Shown: positions 36,347 through 43,897 of the stretch, one piece after another
Numbering within the stretch: the stretch's first letter is position 1
Layout: each line of letters begins with the position of its first letter
Source of the DNA: Pukyongia sp.
Lineage (GTDB): Bacteria > Bacteroidota > Bacteroidia > Flavobacteriales > Flavobacteriaceae
DNA: 64,000 bases
Reading direction: 5' to 3'
Assembly: GCA_030148705.1 (NCBI GenBank)
Contig: JASBSY010000006.1
Location: forward strand, 1 to 64,000
Made by a program: the position numbers and the translations under genes
The notes under the pieces: generated by a model
Databases searched by the model: none
Told to the model about the DNA's origin: nothing
The model's input: only the letters and a program-made list of their open reading frames with translations

Positions 36347-37042
36347 ATGCGAGGTATTTATGTATTGCTTATTATCTTTTGTTTTACGTCAACATCAAAT
36401 GCCCAGGCCACCGGAGAGGATAAATTTGGGACCTGGGCAATATATTTTGGCACAAACAGGGTAAGTGAAGATTTTAGTCTTTACACCGAATTACAGCTCA
36501 ATCACTACGAGTTTTTCAAAAATTACAATCAGTTCTGGGCTATTTTACTTTTAAATTATCACCTCAGTGATAATGTAGTGGTGTCTGGGGGATATGGCTA
36601 TTTCAATAACGACCCTACCTTCCTTGAGAATACAGAGTTCAAGGATGTAGATGAAAACAGACTTATGGAACAAATTGTGGTTAACCAATCTTTCGGGAAC
36701 CTCAATATGCAACATCGCTACCGGTTCGAACAGCGATTTCTGAACACAGCCAATGGCACCCCTACCCGACACAGGTTTCGTTACCGGCTGCAACTTACAC
36801 ATCCGATAAGCCGGAAATGGTTTGTGAATGTATTCGATGAAATTTTCCTGAACCTGCAGGAACCCACCTTCGATCAAAACCGATTATTCCTGGCATTAGG
36901 TTTCAACATTTCCGATCAAGTAAATATGCAGGCAGGATACCTGAAATTGCATTTTACAGGCAGACATTACGATCGTGTTCAATTTGTCCTGAACATAAAC
37001 ACCGATTTTCGAAAAAAGCAAAGTGATACCATTGAGCCATGA
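36347..37042 (+). CDS. DUF2490 outer-membrane beta-barrel-like protein
   Basis: 231 residues from the ATG at 36347; a GTG two codons earlier is possible but less likely. Signal peptide MRGIYVLLIIFCFTSTSNAQ, then the DUF2490 pattern WAIYFGTNRVSEDFSLYTELQ and alternating strands with aromatic girdles (HHRYRFEQRF-like segment, FRYRLQLTHPISRKWF). The function of DUF2490 is unknown; a small barrel is likely. Its stop overlaps the next start by 4 bp (ATGA), tying it to the hydrolase-OsmC gene. Confidence 0.85.
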   Translation: MRGIYVLLIIFCFTSTSNAQATGEDKFGTWAIYFGTNRVSEDFSLYTELQLNHYEFFKNYNQFWAILLLNYHLSDNVVVSGGYGYFNNDPTFLENTEFKDVDENRLMEQIVVNQSFGNLNMQHRYRFEQRFLNTANGTPTRHRFRYRLQLTHPISRKWFVNVFDEIFLNLQEPTFDQNRLFLALGFNISDQVNMQAGYLKLHFTGRHYDRVQFVLNINTDFRKKQSDTIEP

Positions 37043-38259
37043 AAACCAAGAAAGTAAATTTCACCAATGCTTTGGGGCATCAGCTTGCAGGCAGGCTCGA
37101 ACTGCCGGTGGATCAGCAGCCGCATAATTTTGCGATCTTCGCTCATTGCTTTACCTGCACAAAGAACCTGGGTGCCGTGAGGAATATTAGTGAGGCCCTC
37201 ACTTCTAAGGGTATTGGGGTGTTACGTTTCGATTTTACCGGTCTGGGTGAAAGTGAAGGCGATTTTGAGAACACCAACTTTTCCGGCAATGTGGAAGACC
37301 TCTTAGCCGCATCTCAATACATTTCGGATACCTTTATGCCTCCTTCCCTGATTGTAGGTCATTCTCTAGGCGGAGCTGCCGCCATTTTTGCCGCTGCCAA
37401 ACTGGATCATATTAAGGCAGTTGCAACCATAGGCACACCCAGTAGTCCCGCTCATGTCCAACATTTGTTTAAGTCGGATTTGGATACTATAGCCGAAACA
37501 GGTCTGGCCGAGGTGCAACTAAGCGGGCGGACGTTTACAATTACCAAACAATTTGTGGAGGATTTGAAATCCAATGCGCTTCCCGAAGTTATCAGGCCCA
37601 TGAGAAAGTCGCTGCTTATAATGCATTCTCCCCAGGATGAATACGTGGGTATTACGAATGCCGAAGAAATCTACCGGGCTGCTCACCACCCTAAAAGTTT
37701 TATTTCATTGAACGGGGCCGATCACCTATTATCTAATAAGGCCGACAGTCTTTATGCGGGCAGGGTGATCGCCGAATGGGCTTCCCGCTATATAAAGCAG
37801 GGCAAAAGCGTCGACCTGAAGACTTCAAAAGATGTGGTTGCCAGTTTAAGCGATGATACCATGTTTACCACTGCGATGAAACTTGGGGATCACTATCTTA
37901 CGGCCGACGAACCCGAGAGTTTCGGAGGAAATAATTTCGGCCCCAGCCCTTACCAGCTGGTTTCGGCCGGTTTATCGGCCTGTACTGCTATGACCATACA
38001 AATGTACGCCCGAAGGAAGAAATGGAAGGTGCAAAATGTGGAGGTTCATACTTCGTATAGCCGGGATCATGCGGTTGACTGTGAAAACTGTGAAACAGAA
38101 AACAGCAAAATTGATACTTTCAGAAGGGAAATCATTTTGGAAGGTGAATTGGATGCAAAACAGAAGAATCGACTGCTCGAGATCGCCGACAAATGCCCTG
38201 TTCATAAAACCTTGCACAGTAAAACTCAAATCATCACAACGCTCAGAGACGGCATATGA
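37039..38259 (+). CDS. Alpha/beta hydrolase-OsmC fusion protein
   Basis: 406 residues. An alpha/beta hydrolase covers about 1-255 with Ser109 in IVGHSLGGAAAIF, an Asp in SPQDEYVG and a His in GADHLL. An OsmC-like domain covers about 265-406 with its two reactive cysteines in SACTAMTIQMYARRK and CPVHKTL. OsmC domains reduce organic hydroperoxides. Such fusions occur widely in Bacteroidota. Start and stop each overlap the neighbours by 4 bp (ATGA), so the three genes 36347-38753 are one coupled unit. The hydrolase substrate is unknown. Confidence 0.93.
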   Translation: MKTKKVNFTNALGHQLAGRLELPVDQQPHNFAIFAHCFTCTKNLGAVRNISEALTSKGIGVLRFDFTGLGESEGDFENTNFSGNVEDLLAASQYISDTFMPPSLIVGHSLGGAAAIFAAAKLDHIKAVATIGTPSSPAHVQHLFKSDLDTIAETGLAEVQLSGRTFTITKQFVEDLKSNALPEVIRPMRKSLLIMHSPQDEYVGITNAEEIYRAAHHPKSFISLNGADHLLSNKADSLYAGRVIAEWASRYIKQGKSVDLKTSKDVVASLSDDTMFTTAMKLGDHYLTADEPESFGGNNFGPSPYQLVSAGLSACTAMTIQMYARRKKWKVQNVEVHTSYSRDHAVDCENCETENSKIDTFRREIILEGELDAKQKNRLLEIADKCPVHKTLHSKTQIITTLRDGI

Positions 38260-38753
38260 GTAATTCTGGGGTAGGACATACCGCCAGGGTGCAACTTAGG
38301 GGATCGCATAGTGTGGTAATTCCTTCTGAAATCGCTGAGTACTATAAACAGAAAGGACAGGACAGGATTAAATGCTTAGCTACCTTGAGGGATAAGGAAC
38401 TTGAGTTCCACGCCGCCCTGCGAAAATATCAGGGGCGCTATATCATCAGTTTCGGAAAGAGATACCAGAAGGAACTCGGGCTTAATTCAGAAGACGAATT
38501 TACTCTTACTTTTAGCGAAGACGATTCAAAATACGGGGTGGATATGCCTGAAGAATTTGAAGCTGTGCTAGCCAGCGATCCTGAAGCAAATGAGATTTTC
38601 GAATCGTTCAGCGACGGAAAAAAACGCAGTCTGATCTATTTTGTGCTGCGGGTTAAAAGCTCTCAAACCCGCATTGATAAATCCCTGATGGTAGCCGAAA
38701 ACATGAAAATGGGGATTCAAAAAACTCAAGATTTGTTAAAAGACCATCGATAA
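38256..38753 (+). CDS. YdeI/OmdA-family protein with N-terminal DUF1905-like region
   Basis: 165 residues, cytoplasmic. The N-terminal part (about 1-85) is a small beta domain (RVQLRGSHSVVIPSEIAEYY ... FGKRYQKELGLNSEDEFTLT) like DUF1905, and the C-terminal part (about 90-165) is the helical OmdA-type region: MPEEFEAVLASDPEANEIFE, KKRSLIYFVLRVKSSQTRID. Function unproven; the family is linked in name to bacteriocin resistance. Coupled by a 4-bp overlap to the hydrolase-OsmC gene, so a stress-related role is plausible. Confidence 0.85.
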   Translation: MSNSGVGHTARVQLRGSHSVVIPSEIAEYYKQKGQDRIKCLATLRDKELEFHAALRKYQGRYIISFGKRYQKELGLNSEDEFTLTFSEDDSKYGVDMPEEFEAVLASDPEANEIFESFSDGKKRSLIYFVLRVKSSQTRIDKSLMVAENMKMGIQKTQDLLKDHR

Positions 38754-38845
38754 GGCGCTTCAAATGCTAACATTTATTTAAATTTTTGCTGAAAAGATTG
38801 AATGGTGTTACCTTAGATGAAGAAAATAACCGAAAAAAAATAGCA

Positions 38846-39421
38846 ATGAAAACTTTATCACTTTATCTGGCAACATTAAGTCTAATCTTTATAAGCTGCA
38901 AAGACGAGAACAAAGAAAAAGAAATGGAGGAATCTGCGGATGTGGAGGTCGTTGAAACCGTAGATAAAGAAAAGCGGATCACCTTTGTTCTGGAATCCAG
39001 AAGTGGAAGTACAGCCACCGGTAAAGTTTCTTTTGCCGAAATGGACGGCAAGGTTTCCATGGAAGCCAGTTTATCCGGATTGGAGCCCGGGACACATGCC
39101 ATTCACATACACGAAAAAGCCGATTGTAGTGCGGCCGATGCAACCTCTTCGGGCGGACACTGGAACCCTACCTTCGAAAATCACGGAAAATGGGGCGATG
39201 AAGAAGGCTTTCACAGGGGCGATATTGGAAACTTCGAAGCCGATGATGCCGGGAATGGTAGTATAAGGCTTACAACCGATCTGTGGTGTCTTGGATGTGA
39301 TGATGAAAATAAAAATGTGCTGGGCAAAGCCATCGTTGTACACCAGGGTGCCGACGACTTTACCAGTCAGCCAAGCGGAGCAGCCGGAGCAAGAGTTAGC
39401 TGTGGTGGAATAATCGAATAA
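38846..39421 (+). CDS. sodC: Cu/Zn superoxide dismutase lipoprotein
   Basis: 191 residues from the ATG at 38846, chosen over an upstream in-frame ATG because it gives a lipoprotein signal with lipobox FISC. After an acidic linker, the SOD fold shows its metal site: HAIHIHEKADC (Cu His pair and disulfide Cys), GGHWNP, FHRGDIGNF (Zn His and Asp) and IVVHQGADDF; the second disulfide Cys is in RVSCGGIIE. It converts superoxide to peroxide outside the cytoplasm. An extra cysteine pair (WCLGCDDEN) lies in the loop before the last metal His, which is not standard. Confidence 0.95.
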   Translation: MKTLSLYLATLSLIFISCKDENKEKEMEESADVEVVETVDKEKRITFVLESRSGSTATGKVSFAEMDGKVSMEASLSGLEPGTHAIHIHEKADCSAADATSSGGHWNPTFENHGKWGDEEGFHRGDIGNFEADDAGNGSIRLTTDLWCLGCDDENKNVLGKAIVVHQGADDFTSQPSGAAGARVSCGGIIE

Positions 39422-39443
39422 GAAATTCAGAAAAAGAATATAT

Positions 39444-39472
39444 TAAGCCACTTTTTGAGTGGCTTTTTTTTT
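39444..39472 (+). terminator. Terminator of the superoxide dismutase gene
   Basis: AAGCCACT-TTTTG-AGTGGCTT followed by a long T run, about 25 nt after the stop. Confidence 0.88.
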
Positions 39473-39518
39473 GCGAATTCAATTCTATTTATAGATTTAC
39501 TCCATAAAACCTTTTGCA

Positions 39519-39974
39519 ATGTTATTGCTTAAAAGAACCACTTCAAAGGATTCCGATTTCGTAGTGCTGGTACAGCTGCTGGATCAGGAACTGGCGGTAA
39601 GGGATGGTGATGAGCACGCCTTCTACGATCAATTCAACAAGCTCGATGACATAAAACATACTGTGGTGGCCTATTGGGAGAATCGTGCAGTTGGCTGCGG
39701 GGCAATTAAATTGTTCGATACAAATTCCATGGAGATAAAGCGCATGTACGTTATGGACGAATTCAGGGGAAAAGGCTTGGCTACGGCCGTGCTTTTTGAA
39801 CTGGAAAAATGGACAAAAGAACTAAAATTTGAGCATTGCGTGCTAGAAACCGGGGTCAGGCAGCCGGAGGCTATTGCTTTATACGAGAAAAACGGTTATA
39901 AGCGCATTTCCAACTACGGACAGTACAAAAACATGAAGAACAGCCTTTGTTATAAGAAAGCCTTTCAGAATTAA
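39519..39974 (+). CDS. GNAT-family N-acetyltransferase
   Basis: 151 residues. The acetyl-CoA binding motif A is IKRMYVMDEFRGKGLATAVLFELEKW (R-G-K-G-L-A) near residues 83-108, followed by CVLETGVRQPEAIALYEKNGYKRI, the usual end of the GNAT fold. The substrate is unknown. Monocistronic, between two terminators. Confidence 0.92.
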   Translation: MLLLKRTTSKDSDFVVLVQLLDQELAVRDGDEHAFYDQFNKLDDIKHTVVAYWENRAVGCGAIKLFDTNSMEIKRMYVMDEFRGKGLATAVLFELEKWTKELKFEHCVLETGVRQPEAIALYEKNGYKRISNYGQYKNMKNSLCYKKAFQN

Positions 39975-39983
39975 CTGAAAGGC
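39960..39983 (+). terminator. Hairpin overlapping the GNAT stop codon
   Basis: GCCTTTCAG-AATTAA-CTGAAAGGC is a perfect 9-bp stem whose loop contains the stop codon. No T run follows, so termination is uncertain; it may protect the transcript end. Confidence 0.45.
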
Positions 39984-40090
39984 CTTGTATCTGGAAGCAA
40001 ATGTTTCTTTTTAGGGACACTAGGTGTTTACTTTATGTTTCATCTACTTATGCTTGATAACTGTAGTATATAATATACAAAAAGGATGCC

Positions 40091-40129
40091 AAAAAAACCA
40101 AAGCCCGCTTCAATCGAAGCGGGCTTTTA
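40091..40129. terminator. Bidirectional terminator, end of the first M36 gene
   Basis: AAAGCCCGCTTC-AATC-GAAGCGGGCTTT is a perfect 12-bp stem flanked by an A run and a T run. It lies 22 nt after the stop of the reverse-strand metalloprotease gene. Confidence 0.9.
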
Positions 40130-40150
40130 GTTAAACATTAACGAATTCTA

Positions 40151-43100
40151 TTATTGCTTTACAATTCGTTTAACAATACTGCTTGACTCTGATTCAATTT
40201 GTACAAAGTATAATCCGGCAGCCAGACTTTCAACTGAAAGTACTGTCGATTCATTCATATCCTGTAAATCGAATTTTTGGATTATTCTTCCATTAACATC
40301 TATGACCGTAGCCATTACAAGCTGTTCCGAACTTGTATTGACCAAAGTAAGGTCGCCTTGTGTTGGATTTGGATACAATTCGATACTGTTAGATAAGCTA
40401 CTGTCATCGTTTCCGAGTATCTCTACCACTTCCACCTCGAAGGTACAATCGGCATCATTTCCTGCTGCGTCGGTAGCCGTAATTGTCACAGTTGTTATTC
40501 CAGGTCCTACATCTGTTCCCGCTGCCGGGCTTTGAGTAAGGATAGGCGATGCGGTACAATTATCTGTTGCCGATGCCATCCCTGTATAATCGGGTAAGGT
40601 GAAGGGAACACCAACCGGAGTTGTTTCGGTCATATCTGCCGGACAGGTAACTGCCGGGTCTTCCGAGTCTACAGTGACGATCGTCTCGGTTCGAGATGCA
40701 AGACAACCCATATATCCTAGTCCGATGTCGTCATTAGCCACTCCATAGGATGCGGTAAGACAAACATCCGGCCAGTCGGCACTTGTGTCCGATTCTCCGT
40801 TTCTGTGGAAGGAACCTGTACATTCAGCAAGGAAATCGGTGCCATCGCCGGACCAGTCGAGGTCGGCAGCGGTAACATTAAACCCACCGATTGTAACATT
40901 TAATCCGGCGATCTCGGCGCTTGTAAAGCCCCAGAAGACAGAATCCACTACATTACCCGATCCATCGACGATAATGATCCAACCGGTCTCTGCATTGTTC
41001 CACCAGATGTTAGAGCCCCAATATCCTGCACCACCGTCGTCATTGAATGCTATTACACCGTCCTGGCCAATAACTCCAAGGTTATTTTGATCAGAATTTA
41101 CACTGTTTATATCAGTATATGGTTGTTCACTAACTGCTACTGTATAATCTGAATAATCTGCTGCCACTCCCACGTTTTGAATTTCAAACTGATCCGGAGT
41201 CTCAAGAGTGATCTCGGAAATAACCAGTTGATTCAATGGTCCGGGAGGGTTTTCCTGTGCCCAAAGGGTTATGTCGGCTGTCGGGTTGAAGGTATAATCG
41301 GTTCCTTCGAAAAGGAAATTTCCTTCAGTTTCCGCATCGAACCATCTAATGACATTTCCAGGATCGTCCGGTACTGCCGTAACGGTAACCGAATCGCCAA
41401 CACAAACATCCATGGCTCCTGTTGTCACCGGGCTGTTTGGTACAGCTAATACTTCAATGTCGTCTGTTGCGGTTGATGCTACAGAGCAAGTACCCGCCTG
41501 TACTTCATAAGAAACTGTGTGTACACCTACTCCGGCAGCTGCAGGATCGAATGAGTAAGTTGAACCGTTTCCATCGTCGGTTACTCCGGGTCCGCTGTAT
41601 ATTCCACCAAATGGAGTTCCTCCGCCAAGACCGGTTTGTACACCGTCCGACAAACATAAATCGTCGGGAGCTGTGAAGGCAGCTACTCCTGAAGGCGTGT
41701 CGAAAGCTTCAGTTCCGTCGGAACGACTACCTGAAGATCCCTGGTCAGCACTTAGACCCAGCCCTCGGGCTGCGAAAGTGTCCCAGATAATACATTCATT
41801 TGTTCCCCCGTATAGGGCTACATCGGCAGCGAGAATCGCATCACGGCCGTCGACAAAGCCTGGGCTACAGGGCTGTATCTTAAGTCCTTCAATAACAAGC
41901 GCTAATGCCTGTACGTTTCCGGCATCCTGTGAAGGATCTCCGGTAAAGTTGTAGATATCTGCATCCCAGCCGTGTTCATCGATCAGGGCCCAGGTAAGGT
42001 CCCAAAGCATGGTTGCCCATACAGATCCAACTCCGTGGGGTACGCTTTCTGTTTTAATATCATCGTAAGTAAACGGGTTAATCCCTGTATCGGTACTATA
42101 TGGATATGAGCGGATTCCTCCACCTCCGGGTCCCTGACCAAACAGGTAGGTTCCAACACCTCTGGCATCGGTTCCCATATCTCCGGGTTCGATGGTCATC
42201 ACAGCTCCAAAATAATCACTCCATCCTTCTCCCATCTGCTCCGAATTCCCCAAACATCCCGATGCACCGGGGCCTCCGGTAAGTCGGTTGGAAATTCCAT
42301 GTCCGTATTCGTGAACTATAACCAAATTGTCGAAGTCACCGTCCTTATCGCCACAAACATACATCTGCATACGAGGATTGCCTCCATCGGCGGGTGTACC
42401 GAAGTTAGCATTACAGGTTCCGGAACCATCCTGTGCTTCAGCATCTACCGAATCACTTCCTATTCCGCCGTTTCCGTAATTATTCTCCTGGAAATTTCCG
42501 CTGGCCTCGTCGAAACCATACATATACATTACATCGTGTATGATATTGTTCCAGTAAAACAGGTTTGTAATGGCTGCATCTTCGTATTGATTGGCAGCAC
42601 TGTACACCTGGTTAAACGGATAGCCTGTAAAATCGAGCGTTGCCCCTCCATCCGGTTGATAACCGGGATTGTTTCCATCCTCATAGGCATCAACGTTATT
42701 TCCTTTTGTTACTGTGTGCTCTGCACCCGGAACACCATTGGTGTCGTGCCATCCGAAGGGTGAAGCCGTCAGGTTGGCCGGTGACATTGCGTTGGTATGT
42801 GCTCCGTAATAAGGGCTCTCTATAGGCATTTCGAAGGCCTGGTAACATTCGCTGCAACCTGCTTCTGCATTGGCAGCCACTAATTCATCATAGTTAGGAA
42901 TGTCGTATAAGTTTGCGTTGAAGTCCAGGACTTCTTCCTTATGTGTACTGTGGTCATGCTCAAAACTACATGAGACGATCCAGTTTATCTTGTCGATAAT
43001 TGTACCTGTTGTAGCATCCACACGAACACTATACCATTCGGTTTCATTCTGAACCGACTCGATCGAGAGGTCCCATGAAAGCACAAGGTTGTTATTCTGA

Positions 43101-43606
43101 TCCAGTTGGTAAACCAATTTTGCCGGGATCTCAGAACGAGATAGACCGGCTTTGCTGATCAGCGTTTCCTGGGTGGCAGTGGATTTTCGCTCCAAAATAC
43201 TCAGTGTACCCGGGATATCATAATTTAACTGACTGGCTGCTGCCTGTACTGCCTGTATGGCTGTTAAACCGGGAGTGGTTGCCCCCGAGGCTCTTGTAGC
43301 CGTATTGGCTATAAAACGGTCGTTTGCTGAAAGCAATTCACCGTTGGGCATAAAGTGAACGCCCGATTCGGTTCCGTAAATCGGGATACCATTCAGCAGC
43401 TGGCGGAAATACACATGGTGTACTCCACTGGTGCGGCTTTGGTGTTGGTCGGTAATTTCCCACTGAACATCCTGGGATTTCAGCAGACTGTTCTCCAGCT
43501 TTTGTTCAAGGTAATTGTTGATTTGGGTTACCCCGGTTTGTGCGGATAATTGGGTGGTAATCGCACAGCAAAAAACAAGTAGGATTAGTTGGGTAAATCT
43601 TTTCAT
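40151..43606 (-). CDS. M36 (fungalysin-type) metalloprotease with HYR domain and T9SS tail
   Basis: 1151 residues. Signal peptide (cleavage near LSAQ), fungalysin/thermolysin propeptide (about 50-215, SGVHHVYFRQLLNGIPIYG), M36 catalytic domain with HEYGH (His432, Glu433, His436) in VIVHEYGHGISNRLTGG, then a series of Ig-like domains, a lamin-tail-like domain (about 815-960, ISEITLETPDQFEIQNVG), a HYR domain (about 990-1075, PAVTCPADMTETTPVGVPF) and a type A T9SS sorting domain (LYPNPTQGDLTLV ... IVKRIVKQ). A secreted or surface-bound protease degrading external protein. A shorter paralogue lies directly upstream. Confidence 0.95.
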   Translation of the reverse strand: MKRFTQLILLVFCCAITTQLSAQTGVTQINNYLEQKLENSLLKSQDVQWEITDQHQSRTSGVHHVYFRQLLNGIPIYGTESGVHFMPNGELLSANDRFIANTATRASGATTPGLTAIQAVQAAASQLNYDIPGTLSILERKSTATQETLISKAGLSRSEIPAKLVYQLDQNNNLVLSWDLSIESVQNETEWYSVRVDATTGTIIDKINWIVSCSFEHDHSTHKEEVLDFNANLYDIPNYDELVAANAEAGCSECYQAFEMPIESPYYGAHTNAMSPANLTASPFGWHDTNGVPGAEHTVTKGNNVDAYEDGNNPGYQPDGGATLDFTGYPFNQVYSAANQYEDAAITNLFYWNNIIHDVMYMYGFDEASGNFQENNYGNGGIGSDSVDAEAQDGSGTCNANFGTPADGGNPRMQMYVCGDKDGDFDNLVIVHEYGHGISNRLTGGPGASGCLGNSEQMGEGWSDYFGAVMTIEPGDMGTDARGVGTYLFGQGPGGGGIRSYPYSTDTGINPFTYDDIKTESVPHGVGSVWATMLWDLTWALIDEHGWDADIYNFTGDPSQDAGNVQALALVIEGLKIQPCSPGFVDGRDAILAADVALYGGTNECIIWDTFAARGLGLSADQGSSGSRSDGTEAFDTPSGVAAFTAPDDLCLSDGVQTGLGGGTPFGGIYSGPGVTDDGNGSTYSFDPAAAGVGVHTVSYEVQAGTCSVASTATDDIEVLAVPNSPVTTGAMDVCVGDSVTVTAVPDDPGNVIRWFDAETEGNFLFEGTDYTFNPTADITLWAQENPPGPLNQLVISEITLETPDQFEIQNVGVAADYSDYTVAVSEQPYTDINSVNSDQNNLGVIGQDGVIAFNDDGGAGYWGSNIWWNNAETGWIIIVDGSGNVVDSVFWGFTSAEIAGLNVTIGGFNVTAADLDWSGDGTDFLAECTGSFHRNGESDTSADWPDVCLTASYGVANDDIGLGYMGCLASRTETIVTVDSEDPAVTCPADMTETTPVGVPFTLPDYTGMASATDNCTASPILTQSPAAGTDVGPGITTVTITATDAAGNDADCTFEVEVVEILGNDDSSLSNSIELYPNPTQGDLTLVNTSSEQLVMATVIDVNGRIIQKFDLQDMNESTVLSVESLAAGLYFVQIESESSSIVKRIVKQ

Positions 43607-43897
43607 CGAGAAAGTAAATTAGATTAGTAATGTCCTGGGAATTCCAGTATTGCGCGTAAATCTATTAAAATAAAGGCATTAATCAAATAATTAGATTGAT
43701 TCAATCGGTTTTTAACATAATTATGAATTAATTGAAATAAGCGAATTATAGTAAATATATCGTAAAACTTCATTGTAATTCCTTGGAAGAATTTCGAAAA
43801 AAACAGAAATTATACGATATTTATAAGAATCTTATAATTTGGAATTAATACCGTTGCCAACAAACTGGCATTTATAATTGCACATCATTGGATTGTG
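43607..43897. other. AT-rich spacer between the two M36 genes
   Basis: No gene is visible in this stretch. It is AT-rich, with short T and A runs and a 5-bp repeat TGCCA/TGGCA at about 43855-43871. The promoter of the downstream M36 gene must lie here; no exact TAnnTTTG box was found on the reverse strand. Confidence 0.5.

Noticed and set aside
43607-43897. Possible small gene or RNA in the spacer between the M36 genes
   Set aside because: Only short frames, very AT-rich, no stable hairpin with T run.
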